A stretch of DNA of 37,458 bases from Pseudomonadota bacterium (lineage in GTDB: Bacteria; Pseudomonadota; Gammaproteobacteria; Burkholderiales; Burkholderiaceae_E): NCBI GenBank assembly GCA_029779755.1, contig JAKOZZ010000154.1:1-37458 (forward strand), given 5' to 3'. The notes under the pieces were generated by a model. It was given only the letters and a program-made list of their open reading frames with translations, did no database searches and was not told where the DNA came from. Each line of letters starts with the position of its first letter. Position 1 is the first letter of the stretch. Shown here in pieces: positions 1 through 11,000 of the stretch. Made by a program: the position numbers and the translations under genes.

Positions 1-237
1 GGCGTCGACCGGCGTGATGCGGGCCATCGCCGCCGCGGCGCCCTCGGGCGTCATGCGGCCCTTCTCGGCGAGCTTGCCGAAGGTGTCGCGCAGACTGTCG
101 AGGGCGGCCGTCACGGCGGCGGGCTGGGTGTCGAACAGCACGGTGTCGCAGCCGGCCTGGGCATAGAGCTGGACGATGCCGCGTCCCATGGCACCGGCGC
201 CGACGACGCCTACGCGTTTGAAAGGTGACCCGCTCAA
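1..237 (-). CDS. 3-hydroxyacyl-CoA dehydrogenase, N-terminal part (cut by window edge)
   Basis: The first 79 codons of a gene that runs off the left edge. The protein starts MSGSPFKRVGVVGAGAMGRG (initiator written as Met), followed by IVQLYAQAG and VLFDTQ. This is the N-terminal Rossmann fold of the 3-hydroxyacyl-CoA dehydrogenase family: the GAGAMG dinucleotide-binding loop at about residues 12-17, and an acidic residue at the end of the second strand that indicates NAD over NADP. The family oxidises 3-hydroxyacyl-CoA to 3-ketoacyl-CoA in fatty-acid or aromatic-acid breakdown, or works on 3-hydroxybutyryl-CoA. The start is a TTG, chosen because a GGAGGA element lies 7 nt before it and no better ATG is in frame. 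The substrate cannot be told from the fragment: a PaaH-type, a FadB-like or a 3-hydroxybutyryl-CoA enzyme are all possible. The C-terminal domain is outside the window. Confidence 0.85.
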   Translation of the reverse strand, partial: MSGSPFKRVGVVGAGAMGRGIVQLYAQAGCDTVLFDTQPAAVTAALDSLRDTFGKLAEKGRMTPEGAAAAMARITPVDA

Positions 238-243
238 GTGGTG

Positions 244-250
244 TTCCTCC
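244..250 (-). promoter_or_regulatory. Shine-Dalgarno GGAGGAA deciding the TTG start
   Basis: On the minus strand GGAGGAA ends 6-7 nt before the TTG at 237. It is the best ribosome site in the region and the reason for calling the rare TTG start. Confidence 0.7.
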
Positions 251-278
251 GTATCCTGATGTACTCGGTTTCCCGGTG

Positions 279-284
279 ATTGTA
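279..284 (-). promoter_or_regulatory. candidate -10 element of the hydroxyacyl-CoA dehydrogenase gene
   Basis: TACAAT on the minus strand matches the sigma-70 -10 consensus at five of six positions and would start a transcript about 35 nt before the TTG codon. No convincing -35 was found at 16-18 bp, so this is tentative. Confidence 0.3.
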
Positions 285-441
285 ATGGACGATACGGCAC
301 CCGGACCGGCGGACGGGACGTCCCATCCGACGATTTCGGGGACCGCGGCCGGGTGCGCGCATGCGAGCGCCGGCGCGCTGCCGCGGCGATCCGACGGCAA
401 CCGTCCGCACACGTTCGTCGGGGGCGCTGTGCGGCCGGTCG

Positions 442-461
442 AATGCTTGATCTGAAGCATT
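442..461. promoter_or_regulatory. perfect inverted repeat, candidate operator
   Basis: AATGCTT and AAGCATT form perfect 7-bp arms around the 6-bp spacer GATCTG. The dyad lies about 200 bp upstream of the dehydrogenase start in sequence less GC-rich than its surroundings. Its size and symmetry suit a dimeric repressor such as a TetR- or MarR-type regulator, but no regulator is identified. It has no T-run, so a terminator is less likely. Confidence 0.4.
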
Positions 462-631
462 GTGGTTGCTAAGCGCGAAATGATTTTGCAGCGCGTTCGG
501 CATGGTGCCGGACACGGCGCATGCGCTGCCTGCGCGTCTCGGTTTCGTCGACTGGAATCGTGGCTGCCGCCTGCCGCCTGCCGCCGGGCGCCGGGCGCCG
601 GAGGGGCACGCGGCATCGCCGGTGCGCGCCG

Positions 632-2652
<2,021 letters not shown>

Positions 2653-2656
<4 letters not shown>

Positions 2657-2679
2657 CGCAGGTGCCGGGGAGGGATCAT
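2653..2679 (-). CDS. micro-ORF 3, MIPPRHLR
   Basis: Eight codons and a stop; the TGA overlaps the yheS ATG at 2656. It differs from micro-ORF 2 by Gln to His at residue 6. If translated it would hand terminating ribosomes directly to yheS. Translation is inferred only. Confidence 0.3.
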
Positions 2680-2702
2680 CGAAGTTGCCGGGGAGGGATC
2701 AT
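2676..2702 (-). CDS. micro-ORF 2, MIPPRQLR
   Basis: Eight codons and a stop in the second repeat unit. It starts on the ATGA that ends micro-ORF 1 and stops on the ATGA that starts micro-ORF 3. It shares the pattern M..xPRxLR with its neighbours and contains a Pro-Pro-Arg sequence. Translation is inferred only. Confidence 0.3.
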   Translation of the reverse strand: MIPPRQLR

Positions 2703-2725
2703 CGCAGGCGCGGGGAGCGGCTCAT
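2699..2725 (-). CDS. micro-ORF 1, MSRSPRLR
   Basis: Eight codons and a stop. Its ATG overlaps the prmB stop (ATGA) and its own TGA overlaps the ATG of the next micro-ORF. It has no Shine-Dalgarno, so translation would depend on ribosomes ending prmB. Translation is inferred only. Confidence 0.3.
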   Translation of the reverse strand: MSRSPRLR

Positions 2726-3699
2726 CGCTTCGGCCCGGGGAAGGCCGCGACGAGCTGGTCGCGGCGCACGAGCACCAGCAGCGTGTCGCCGGCAGCCACC
2801 GGCAGGTAGGCGAATTCGAGGGCGGGGAAGGCCTGCTCGAAGAAGGGCGCCTCGTGGCCGATCTCGAGCAGCAGCAGCCCCTCGGGCGCGAGGTGGTCGA
2901 TCGCGCCGGTGAGGATCGGGCGGATCAGGTCCATGCCGTCCCGTCCGCCGGCCAGTGCGCCCTGCGGCTCGGCCCGGAACTCGGCCGGCAGCGTGTCCAT
3001 CGAGCCGCTGTTCACGTACGGCGGATTGCACAGGATCAGGTCGTATCGGCGCCCGTCCAGCGCCCCGTACAGGTCGCCTTCGACGAGCTCGATGCGGTCG
3101 TCGAGTCCGAACAGCGCGCGGTTCTCGCGGGCCAGTGCGAGTGCGTCGCGGGACAGGTCGCTGGCGTCGACGCGCGCGTCCGGGAAGCGCAACGCCGCGA
3201 GGACGGCGAGGCTGCCGCCGCCGGTGCACAGGTCGAGGATGCGCTCGGGCGCGCGCGCGTCGAGCCAGTCGTCGAGGGCCTCGTCGAGCGCTTCGGCGAT
3301 CAGCGAGCGCGGCACCAGGGCGCGGGCGTCGCAGCGGAAGCGGTGCCCGCGCAGCCAGGCCTCGCCGGTCAGGTAGGCGGCCGGCACGCGCTCGGTGCAC
3401 CGGCGCTGCACGAGGTGCGCGATGGCCAGGCGCTCCGCCGGCAGCAGGCGCGCGTCGATCACGCGGTCGAGCTGGTCGGGGGCGAGGTGAAGACTCCACA
3501 GCACCATCCAGACGGCCTCGTCCCAGGCGTTGTCGGTGCCATGACCGAACATCGCACCCGAGGCCTCGAGGCAGGTGCAGGCGTAGCGCACGAGGTCGCG
3601 CACGGTGCGCAGGTCGCGCGCGGCAGCGGCGGCCGACGGCAGCACGCGACGGGCACGCGCGACCGGAGGCGCGCGCCGGGGATCTTCGAGGGCGGTCAT
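2722..3699 (-). CDS. prmB: 50S ribosomal protein uL3 N5-glutamine methyltransferase PrmB
   Basis: A 325-residue SAM-dependent methyltransferase that methylates a glutamine of ribosomal protein uL3 (L3). Motif I is DLCTGGGSLA (156-165), and the N5-glutamine methyltransferase signature NPPY is at 225-228. The N-terminal helical part holds FGHGTDNAWDEAVWMV (about 51-66), typical of PrmB and different from the release-factor enzyme PrmC. The open frame extends upstream, but the start is taken at the ATG overlapping the stop of the ArsC-like gene (ATGA), which gives the normal family length. Downstream, its stop begins the chain of micro-ORFs leading to yheS. Like yheS, it acts on the ribosome. 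Confidence 0.93.
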   Translation of the reverse strand: MTALEDPRRAPPVARARRVLPSAAAAARDLRTVRDLVRYACTCLEASGAMFGHGTDNAWDEAVWMVLWSLHLAPDQLDRVIDARLLPAERLAIAHLVQRRCTERVPAAYLTGEAWLRGHRFRCDARALVPRSLIAEALDEALDDWLDARAPERILDLCTGGGSLAVLAALRFPDARVDASDLSRDALALARENRALFGLDDRIELVEGDLYGALDGRRYDLILCNPPYVNSGSMDTLPAEFRAEPQGALAGGRDGMDLIRPILTGAIDHLAPEGLLLLEIGHEAPFFEQAFPALEFAYLPVAAGDTLLVLVRRDQLVAAFPGPKR

Positions 3700-4061
3700 T
3701 GCAGGTCGAAGGCGGTGCGCCAGGCCTGTTCGGAGAAGCCGATCAGCAGCCGCTCGCCGGTCTCGAGCACCGGCCGCTTCACCAGTGTGGGCTCGGCCAG
3801 CATGACGTCGACCGCACTGGCCTGGTCGACGACCTGCTGGCGCTGCTCGATGGCGAGCCGCCGCCACGTCAGTCCGCGCCGGTTCAGCAGCGAGTCCCAG
3901 GGGACGTGCGACAGCCAGCGTTCGAGCATTGCGCGGTCGAGCCCGTCGCGCCGGAAATCGTGAAACCGGGCGTCGATGCCCTGCGCGCGCAGCCATTGGC
4001 GTGCGCGCCGCACCTGGTCGCAGTTCTCGATGCCGAAGACGACGGTGGCGGGTCCGTGCAT
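3696..4061 (-). CDS. ArsC/Spx-family reductase-like protein (YffB type)
   Basis: A 121-residue thioredoxin-fold protein of the ArsC/Spx superfamily. The N-terminus reads VVFGIENCDQVRRARQWL, with one cysteine (Cys14) where E. coli YffB has GIKNCDT. Further family marks are RFHDFRRDGLD, WDSLLNRRGLTWR, and the KRPVLE segment with an arginine at the ArsC active-site position. The second cysteine of a CxxC motif is absent, so it is not a classical Spx. The physiological substrate of YffB-like proteins is uncertain; glutathione-dependent thiol reduction has been suggested. Its start overlaps the pilU stop by one base and its stop overlaps the prmB start by four, so it is co-translated with both. 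Confidence 0.85.
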   Translation of the reverse strand: MHGPATVVFGIENCDQVRRARQWLRAQGIDARFHDFRRDGLDRAMLERWLSHVPWDSLLNRRGLTWRRLAIEQRQQVVDQASAVDVMLAEPTLVKRPVLETGERLLIGFSEQAWRTAFDLQ

Positions 4062-5239
4062 CAGATGTTCAGCAGGAAGTCCGAGAACGACGCGCCCTCG
4101 GGTTCCTTCTCCTTGGCCGAGGGCACTGCCGGCAGGGGCGTGGCGGCGGGCGCCGGCGTTGCCGCGCCGGGGCCCTGGGCCAGCCCGGCGTTCTCGAGCA
4201 GCCAGAGCAGGTTGGTGGGCGAATCGGCATGCGCGAGCGCGTCCTCGCGGCTGATCAGCTTGCTGCGTACCAGGCCGAGCAGCGCCTGCTCGAAGGTCTG
4301 CGAGCCGGGTGCGAGGCTCTTCTCCATGGCTTCCTTGACCTCGGTCAGGCGTCCCTGTTCGACCAGCTCGGCCACGTGGCGCGTGTTGAGCAGCAGCTCG
4401 ACCGCCGGGATCCGTCCGCCGCTGGCGCTGCGGATCAGGCGCTGCGAGATGATGCCCTTGAGCGTCGCCGACAGGTCGGCCAGCATCACCCGCCGGTTCT
4501 CGGGCAGATAGAAGCTGATGATGCGGTTCAGCGCGTTGTTCGCGTTGTTGGCGTGCAGCGTCGCGAGCACGAGGTGGCCCGACTGCGCGTACGCGATCGC
4601 GGCCGACATCGTCTCCATGTCGCGGATCTCGCCGATCAGGATGCAGTCGGGCGCCTGGCGCATCGCGTTCTTCAGGCCGATGGCCAGGGACTCGGTGTCG
4701 GTGCCGATCTGCCGCTGGTTGACGATCGAGCGCTTGTTGCGGAACGTGTACTCGATCGGGTCCTCGAACGTGAGGATGTGCCCCGAGCGGTTCTCGTTGC
4801 GGTAGTCGATCATCGACGCGAGCGTGGTCGACTTGCCCGATCCGGTCGAGCCGACCACCAGCACCAGGCCGCGCTTCTCCATGATCAGCTCGGTCAGCAC
4901 CGGGGGCAGGTTCAGGTCCGCGAAGCGCGGGATGTCGCCGGGGATGTAGCGGATCACGCAGCCCGGCGAGCCGCGCTGCTGGAACACGTTGACCCGGAAG
5001 CTGCCCACGTCGCGCACGCTGTAGCCGGTGTTGAGCTCGCGGCGCTCGACGAACTCGTTCCACTGACGCTCGGAGAGGATCTCGCGCACCAGCGCTTCGA
5101 CCGCTGCGGCGTCGAGCTTCTGCTGGTTGACGGGAATCGCGACGCCGTTGATCTTGATGTTGATCGGCGAGCCGACCGAGACGAAGAGGTCGGACGCCTT
5201 CTTCTCGGCCATCAGTCTGAACAGGCGTTCCATCACCAT
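4061..5239 (-). CDS. pilU: type IV pilus retraction ATPase, PilU type
   Basis: A 392-residue PilT/PilU-family AAA+ ATPase that powers retraction of type IV pili with PilT. It has the N-terminal PAS-like domain (SDLFVSVG, about 16-23) and Walker A GSTGSGKST (130-138). The Asp box is LTFEDPIEY, Walker B is CILIGEIRD and the His box is LATLHANN. PilU is preferred over PilT because of the MERLFRLMAEKKASDLF start and the SPTNLLWLL segment near the C-terminus. A Pro/Ala-rich tail ends in SDFLLNI. Two starts are possible (5239 and 5233); the second gives MERLF. No other pilus gene is in the window. It lies 37 nt after dapD in the same direction and its stop overlaps the next gene. Confidence 0.9.
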   Translation of the reverse strand: MVMERLFRLMAEKKASDLFVSVGSPINIKINGVAIPVNQQKLDAAAVEALVREILSERQWNEFVERRELNTGYSVRDVGSFRVNVFQQRGSPGCVIRYIPGDIPRFADLNLPPVLTELIMEKRGLVLVVGSTGSGKSTTLASMIDYRNENRSGHILTFEDPIEYTFRNKRSIVNQRQIGTDTESLAIGLKNAMRQAPDCILIGEIRDMETMSAAIAYAQSGHLVLATLHANNANNALNRIISFYLPENRRVMLADLSATLKGIISQRLIRSASGGRIPAVELLLNTRHVAELVEQGRLTEVKEAMEKSLAPGSQTFEQALLGLVRSKLISREDALAHADSPTNLLWLLENAGLAQGPGAATPAPAATPLPAVPSAKEKEPEGASFSDFLLNI

Positions 5240-5276
5240 GGGGCGCGACTCCGCATTGTCGTGGTCGGCCGCAGGG

Positions 5277-6098
5277 TCAGTCGCCCCGCAGCAGTTCGTT
5301 GATGCCGGTCTTCGCGCGGGTCTTGGCGTCGACCCGCTTGACGATCACGGCGCAGTACAGGTTCACCTTGCCGTCGGCGGATGGCATCGAGCCGGGCACC
5401 ACGACCGAGCCGGCCGGCACGCGGCCATACAGCGTCTCGCCGGTCGTGCGGTCGTAGATCTTGGTGCTCTGGCCGATGAAGACGCCCATCGACAGCACGG
5501 AGTTCTCCTCGACGATCACGCCTTCGACGACTTCCGAACGCGCGCCGATGAAGCAGTTGTCCTCGATGATCGTCGGGTTGGCCTGCAGGGGCTCGAGCAC
5601 ACCGCCGATGCCTACGCCGCCGGACAGGTGGACGTTCTTGCCGATCTGCGCGCACGACCCGACGGTCGCCCAGGTGTCGACCATCGTGCCTTCGTCGACG
5701 TACGCGCCGATGTTCACATAGGACGGCATCAGCACCACGTTGCGTCCGATGAACGCGCCGCGGCGGGCCACCGCCGGAGGCACGACCCGGTAGCCGCCGG
5801 CGGCGAAGTCCTCGGGGCCGAAGCCGGCGAACTTGGTCGGCACCTTGTCGTAGAACTGCAGGCCGCCGCCGGAGATCGGCACGTTGTCCTCCAGCCGGAA
5901 CGACAGCAGCACCGCCTTCTTCACCCACTGGTGCACCTGCCAGTCGCCGTTCTGCTTCTGGGCCACGCGCAGCCGGCCGGCGTCGAGCTCGGCCACCACG
6001 TGGTCGACGGCCTCGCGCACGGCGGCGGGGGCGGATTTCGGGGTGAGGGCGGCGCGGTCTTCCCAGGCCTGTTCGATGGTGTTCTGCAATTGGCTCAT
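5277..6098 (-). CDS. dapD: 2,3,4,5-tetrahydropyridine-2,6-dicarboxylate N-succinyltransferase
   Basis: Transfers succinyl from succinyl-CoA to tetrahydrodipicolinate in the succinylase branch of diaminopimelate and lysine synthesis. The 273-residue protein matches the usual length (E. coli 274). It begins [14 protein letters not shown], like the E. coli start, and contains the left-handed beta-helix hexapeptide repeats ([48 protein letters not shown]). The frame is open to an ATG at 6116 inside the dapC stop region, but the ATG at 6098 gives the conserved N-terminus. Neither start has a strong ribosome site, so coupling with dapC, whose stop is 7 nt upstream, is likely. Confidence 0.95.
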   Translation of the reverse strand: MSQLQNTIEQAWEDRAALTPKSAPAAVREAVDHVVAELDAGRLRVAQKQNGDWQVHQWVKKAVLLSFRLEDNVPISGGGLQFYDKVPTKFAGFGPEDFAAGGYRVVPPAVARRGAFIGRNVVLMPSYVNIGAYVDEGTMVDTWATVGSCAQIGKNVHLSGGVGIGGVLEPLQANPTIIEDNCFIGARSEVVEGVIVEENSVLSMGVFIGQSTKIYDRTTGETLYGRVPAGSVVVPGSMPSADGKVNLYCAVIVKRVDAKTRAKTGINELLRGD

Positions 6099-6105
6099 GG
6101 CGGAT

Positions 6106-7299
6106 TCAGCGTGCATTGAGGAAGGTTCGGATGCGCTGCGCGGCTTCGACGCACTGCGCGAGCGGTTCGACCACGGCCAGCCGCACGAACCCCTGGCCGG
6201 GGTTGCGGCCGTCGACGGTGCGGGCGAGATAGCTGCCGGGAAGGGTCAAGACATTATATTGACGGTACAGATCGCGCACGAACGCGGCGTCGTCGCCACC
6301 GGGCACCCGCGCCCAGAAGTAGAAGCCGGCGTCGGGCCGGCCGGTGCGCATCGGCCCGGCCAGCAGCGGCTCGAGCGCGTCGAACTTCTCGCGGTACTGG
6401 CGGCGGTTGTCGCGCACGTGGGCCTCGTCGTTCCAGGCCGCGATCGACGCGGCCTGCACCGGCGGACTCATCGCGCTGCCGTGATAGGTGCGGTAGAGCA
6501 GGAAGGCCTTCAGCAGCTGCGCGTCGCCGGCGACGAAGCCCGACCGCATGCCGGGCACGTTCGAGCGCTTCGACAGGCTCGAGAACACCACCAGGCGGCG
6601 GTAGTCGTGGCGCCCCAGCGCGTGGGCGGCCTGCAGCGCGCCCATCGGGGGCGCGGACTCGTCGAGGTAGATCTCGGAGTAGCACTCGTCGGCGGCGATC
6701 GCGAAGCCGTGCCGGTCGGACAGCTCGAACAGCAGCTTCCACTCGTCCAGCGCCATCACCGTGCCGGTCGGGTTCCCCGGCGAGCACACGTACAGCAGCT
6801 GCGTGTCGCGCCAGACCGCGTCGTCGATGGCCGCCCAGTCGCAGCGCAGGTCGTTGTCGGGGGACTGCTCGACGTAGTACGGCGTCGCCCCGGCCAGCAG
6901 CGCCGCGCCTTCGTAGATCTGATAGAACGGATTGGGGCACACGACCCGCGACCCCGGGCGGCCGTCGAGCACCGTCTGCGCGAACGCGAACAGAGCCTCA
7001 CGCGAGCCGTTGATGGGGATCACCTGGGTGAGGGGATCGGGCACGGGCACGCCGTAGCGGCGGCCGATCCAGGCGGCGATCGCCTCGCGCAGCGCCGGGC
7101 TGCCGGCCGTCGCCGGATAGTGCGCCAGCGTGGGCAGCGCGGCGGTCAGCGCGTCGGTGATCAGTGCCGGCGTGGCGTGCTTGGGCTCGCCGATCGACAG
7201 GTTCAGCGGCGCGTGGGCGGCGTCGGGCGTCACGCCGTCCAGCAGGGCGCGAAGCCGCTCGAACGGGTAGGGCTGCAGGGTGGCGAGTCGAGGGTTCAC
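6106..7299 (-). CDS. dapC: N-succinyldiaminopimelate aminotransferase
   Basis: A 397-residue class I/II PLP aminotransferase making N-succinyl-LL-diaminopimelate, the step after DapD. The PLP lysine is Lys244 in SSLSKRSN. Asp204 and Tyr207 in ADECYSE hold the cofactor, CSPGNPTG (172-179) is the conserved Asn motif, and a C-terminal Arg lies in GFVRLAV. The N-terminus [19 protein letters not shown] is typical of beta-proteobacterial DapC. The start is a GTG at 7299, the first start in frame, without a clear ribosome site. The neighbouring dapD supports the assignment over other aspartate-type aminotransferases. Confidence 0.93.
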   Translation of the reverse strand: MNPRLATLQPYPFERLRALLDGVTPDAAHAPLNLSIGEPKHATPALITDALTAALPTLAHYPATAGSPALREAIAAWIGRRYGVPVPDPLTQVIPINGSREALFAFAQTVLDGRPGSRVVCPNPFYQIYEGAALLAGATPYYVEQSPDNDLRCDWAAIDDAVWRDTQLLYVCSPGNPTGTVMALDEWKLLFELSDRHGFAIAADECYSEIYLDESAPPMGALQAAHALGRHDYRRLVVFSSLSKRSNVPGMRSGFVAGDAQLLKAFLLYRTYHGSAMSPPVQAASIAAWNDEAHVRDNRRQYREKFDALEPLLAGPMRTGRPDAGFYFWARVPGGDDAAFVRDLYRQYNVLTLPGSYLARTVDGRNPGQGFVRLAVVEPLAQCVEAAQRIRTFLNAR

Positions 7300-7359
7300 T
7301 GTTCACGGGAAGGGTGCGAACCCTTCTTCAAGTGGATGATTGTAAGGATCTTCTGACGA

Positions 7360-7791
7360 TCAGCGGATGTTCGATCCGGGCGCGAACTGGTCGAGCTCGA
7401 CGCGCGGCAGCGGCTTCCAGCCGCGCTTGCGGTGCTCGACGACCACGTTCGTGAAGATGCCGCCGCGCACGTACCAGCGCGCGGTGATCCGCATGAAGCG
7501 GGGCTTGAGCGTGCCCGCCAGGTCGTCGAGCACGCGGTTGGTGACGGCCTCGTGGAACGCGCCTTCGTTCCGGAACGACCACATGTACAGCTTCAGGCTC
7601 TTGAGCTCGACGTTCAGGCGGTCGGGCAGGTAGTCGATCACGAAGGTGGCGAAGTCGGGCTGGCCGGTGAGCGGGCACAGGCAGGTGAACTCGGGCACCT
7701 CGATGTGCACCAGGTAATCGCGCTCGGGGTTCGGGTTCGGGAACGTGTCGATCGTCTTGGACGGCTTCGTGCGGGTCGGCTTCGTTGGCAT
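7360..7791 (-). CDS. queF: NADPH-dependent 7-cyano-7-deazaguanine reductase, short (type I) QueF
   Basis: Reduces preQ0 to preQ1 in queuosine synthesis. The 143-residue length fits the single-domain YkvM-type Que[15 protein letters not shown] (34-47) holds the catalytic cysteine (Cys39 by position relative to EFTSLCP in the B. subtilis enzyme) and the catalytic Asp46. [20 protein letters not shown] is the NADPH-binding QueF signature. It is a separate unit, 60 nt upstream of dapC in the same direction. A TATAAT-like element lies about 165 bp upstream. No preQ1 riboswitch was seen in the leader. Confidence 0.95.
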   Translation of the reverse strand: MPTKPTRTKPSKTIDTFPNPNPERDYLVHIEVPEFTCLCPLTGQPDFATFVIDYLPDRLNVELKSLKLYMWSFRNEGAFHEAVTNRVLDDLAGTLKPRFMRITARWYVRGGIFTNVVVEHRKRGWKPLPRVELDQFAPGSNIR

Positions 7792-7958
7792 GTCGGTGTC
7801 GGCGGGATGGACGCGCGCGCGGCGGCGGCGAAGGCTGGGAACGGGCGGGGACGGTCGCGTGCGACGCGCGGTTCAGGGCGCCTCGCGACGCCGGCGAACC
7901 CGTGGGCGGGTGCCGGCGGCCGGCCCCGCGAGCGCCCGGCCCGGAGGGAGCGGGTGGT

Positions 7959-7964
7959 ATTATA
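7959..7964 (-). promoter_or_regulatory. TATAAT -10 element, readable on both strands
   Basis: On the minus strand this is a perfect TATAAT that could serve queF, with a weak TCGAAC -35 about 18 bp upstream and a leader near 160 nt. On the plus strand the overlapping TATTAT (7958-7963) could start a transcript near 7970 toward smc. It is the only AT-rich patch in the queF-smc interval, so one or both directions are probably used. Confidence 0.5.
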
Positions 7965-7969
7965 CGAAC

Positions 7970-8029
7970 CGTTCGGTCGGGCGTTCGACCCGACGCTGCG
8001 CAAGGCCGCCGAGGCGGCTTTTTTGTTTT
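7970..8029 (+). ncRNA. candidate short terminated transcript (small RNA or smc attenuator)
   Basis: Between the plus-strand TATTAT and the terminator lies about 60 nt that would be transcribed and then ended before smc. It can form a first hairpin (GTCGGG 7976-7981 with CCCGAC 7989-7994) and then the terminator hairpin. It contains no ATG. No known RNA family was recognised. It may be an attenuated leader of smc. Confidence 0.35.
8002..8029 (+). terminator. intrinsic terminator upstream of smc
   Basis: GCCGC (8005-8009), tetraloop CGAG, GCGGC (8014-8018), extended outward by one G-T and two A-T pairs, followed by TTTTTTGTTTT. The T-run lies on the plus strand, so it ends rightward transcripts only 40 nt before the smc start; it cannot serve queF. 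Confidence 0.75.
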
Positions 8030-8069
8030 CTCAGGCCCTGCTTCGGCATCGGCCCCCGGGGTATCGCGC

Positions 8070-11000
8070 GTGCGGCTCAAACAGATCAAGCTGGCCGGGT
8101 TCAAGTCGTTCGTCGACGCGACTGCGTTCGAGGTCCCCGGTCAGCTGGTCGGGGTCGTCGGCCCCAACGGCTGCGGCAAGTCCAACATCATGGACGCGGT
8201 GCGCTGGGTGCTGGGCGAATCCAAGGCGTCCGAGCTGCGCGGCGAGTCCATGCAGGACGTCATCTTCAGCGGATCGTCCGAGCGCAAGCCGGCGGCGCGG
8301 GCCTCGGTCGAACTCGTGTTCGACAACAGCCTGGGCCGCATCGGTGGCAGCTGGGGCACGTTTGCCGAGATCGCCGTCAAGCGCGTGCTCACCCGCGACG
8401 GCCAGTCCACGTACTACGTGAACAACCAGCAGGTCCGCCGCAAGGACGTCCACGACATCTTCCTCGGCACCGGGCTCGGGCCGCGCGCGTACGCGATCAT
8501 CGGGCAGGGCATGATCTCGCGCATCATCGAGGCGCGTCCCGAGGATCTGCGCGTGTTCCTCGAGGAGGCGGCCGGCATCTCGCGCTACAAGGAGCGCCGC
8601 CGCGAGACCGAGAACCGGCTGGCCGACACCCGCGAGAACCTGACCCGCGTCGAGGACATCCAGCGCGAACTGGCCGGGCAGATCGAGCGTCTGCAGCGGC
8701 AGGCCGAGGTGGCGCAGCAATACCGGCAGCTCGAGGCCGACCGCCTGCGCCGGCAGGGCCTGCTCTGGATGGTGCGGCGGGACGAGGCGGCGGCCGAGCA
8801 GGCGCGCCTGGCCGAGCAGTCGCGGGCCGCCGCCACCCAGCTCGAGTCCAGCCTGGCCGACCTGCGGGCGCTGGAGGCCGAGACCGAATCGCTGCGCAGC
8901 GCGCACTACGCCGCCGGCGACGAGATGCACGCCGTGCAGGGGCGGTTCTACGACGCCAACGCCGAGGTCAGCCGGCTCGAATCCGAGATCCGGTTCGTGC
9001 TCGAGTCGCAGGGACAGCTCGGGCAGCGCGTCGCGGCGCTGTCCGCGCAGCAGCAGCGCGCCCGCGACGAGGCAGAGCAGGCGCGCATCGACACGGCGAG
9101 CGCGCACGATCAGCTCGCGGCCGCGCAGCAGTCGGCCGACGAGCTGGCCGAGCGCGTGCTCACGCTGGGCGAGGAGATGCCCGCGCTCGACGTGGCGCTG
9201 CGCGACGCGCGCACCGCGCTCGAGCAGGCGCGGGGGGCCGCGCTCCAGGTGCGCCAGTCGATCGAGCTGTCGGCCACGCGCCGGCGGGCGGCCGAGCAGG
9301 CGATGGCGGCGGCCGAGCGTCGCCGCGACCGCCTCGAGGCCGAGGGCGGCCAGGTGCAGGCGCCCGATGCGTACGCGCTCGAGGACGCCCGCATCGCCGT
9401 GGCGGAGGCCGAGGAGGCCGAGCTCCGCACCGGCGACGACCAGACCCAGGCCGAAGAGGCGTGGCGCATGGCCGATGCCCGGCGGGCGCCGGCCCAGCAG
9501 GCGCTGCGCGCCGCCGAGGCGAAGACCACCCAGATCGAGGCGCGCATCACCGCGCTGCGACAGCTGCAGGAGCGCGCGCAGAGCCAGTCGCGCATCGTGC
9601 CGTGGCTGGAGCGGCATGGCCTGGCGTCGCTGGCACGCCTGTGGCAGCGGCTGCGCATCGAGGAGGGCTGGGAGACGGCGATCGAATCCGTGCTGCGCGA
9701 ACGCGTCCAGTCGCTCGAGGTCGGCCGGATCGAGCACGTCGCCGGCCTGAGTGCCGACGCGCCGCCCGCCAAGGTGGCGTTCTTCACCCCGCAGCCATTG
9801 CCGCCCGCCGTGCCCGTGGCCGGCATGCGACCGCTGCTCGAGGTGGTGCGCGCCACCGAGGCGGGCCTGCAGTCGCTGCTGGCCGACTGGCTGCACGGGC
9901 TCTACACCGCCGACTCGGTCGACGAGGCGATCACGCGCCGCGCCGACCTCGCGCCGGGCGCCCGTCTGGTCACGCGCGAGGGCCACGTCGTCTCGCGCAT
10001 GTCCCTCCAGATGTACGCGCCCGATTCCGAGCAGGAAGGGCTGCTCGCCCGTCAGCACGAGCTCGAGAACCTCGCGCGCGAGCTGCGTGCGCAGCAGCTG
10101 ATGGCCGACGAGGCGCGCGGTGACGCGGCGCGTGCCGAGGCGCAGGCCGCCGAGACCGCCGCGCGCCTGGCCGCCGCCCGGGACGCGCACACGGCAGCGG
10201 TGCGCCGTCTTGCCGCGGTGCGCCTCGAGGCCCAGCGTGTCGAGCAGCTGTCCGAACGGGCGCGCCACACCCGTGACCGCATCGGCCAAGAACTCGCGGA
10301 GGTCGGCGCCGCGCTCGACGAGGCCCGCCAGGGCATCGAGGAGGAAAGCGCGGCGTTCGAGGAGCTCGACATCGCGCTGGCCGAGCGTCAGCAGCAGGCC
10401 GAGGACCTGGCACAGGCCTTCGAGACGGCCGAGCGTTCGCTCGCCGCGCGGCGCGACGACCTGCGCCGGGCCGAGCGCGACGCGCAGGAGGCGGCCTTCG
10501 CCACGCGCGAGATCCAGGGCCGCATCGAACGGCTTGCGCGGGCGCTCGAGCAGGCGCTGCAGCTCGAACGCACCAGCCGCGCCGAGCGCGAGCAGTGCGA
10601 GGCGAAGCTGGCCGAGCTGTCCGACGACACGGCGCGCAGCGCGCTCGACGCGGCACTGCAGTCGCGGGTCGTCGCCGAGCAGGCGCTGTCGGCGGCCCGT
10701 CAGCGGCTCGAGGACCTCACCCGCACGCTGAAGGCGCGCGACGAGCGTCGCCTGGCCATCGAACGCGAGCACGAGCCGCTGCGGCAGCGGGTCACCGAAC
10801 TGCAGCTGCGCGAGCAGGCCGCGCGCCTGAACGCCGAGCAGTTCGCCGCCCAGCTGGCCGAGGCCCAGGTCGACGAGGCCGCGCTGCTGGCCGAGGCCGG
10901 TGCCGACGGAGCCGCGCTGCCGAAGGCGTCCTGGCTGCAGGGCGAAGTCACCCGCCTGGCCAATGCCGTCGCGGCGCTCGGCCCGGTCAACCTGGCCGCG

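Larger units (their letters stand above)
238..631. other. 394-bp intergenic region
   Basis: It lies between the 3' end of yheS and the start of the dehydrogenase gene. It holds the ribosome site, a candidate -10, and one perfect dyad in a locally AT-richer patch (about 440-490). Short open frames here have no recognisable protein character. No intrinsic terminator with a T-run was seen after yheS. Confidence 0.6.
7792..8069. other. queF-smc divergent intergenic region
   Basis: 278 bp between divergent genes. Apart from the -10 element, the two hairpins and the terminator, the remainder (7792-7950) is GC-rich sequence in which nothing further was recognised. Confidence 0.6.

Noticed and set aside
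462-631. Small genes in the 238-631 spacer
   Set aside because: The short frames have Arg/Ala/Gly-biased composition, no ribosome site and no similarity to known small proteins.
7792-7950. Possible preQ1 riboswitch in the queF leader
   Set aside because: I looked for a preQ1-I type short stem with an A-rich tail before queF and found only GC-rich sequence without it.
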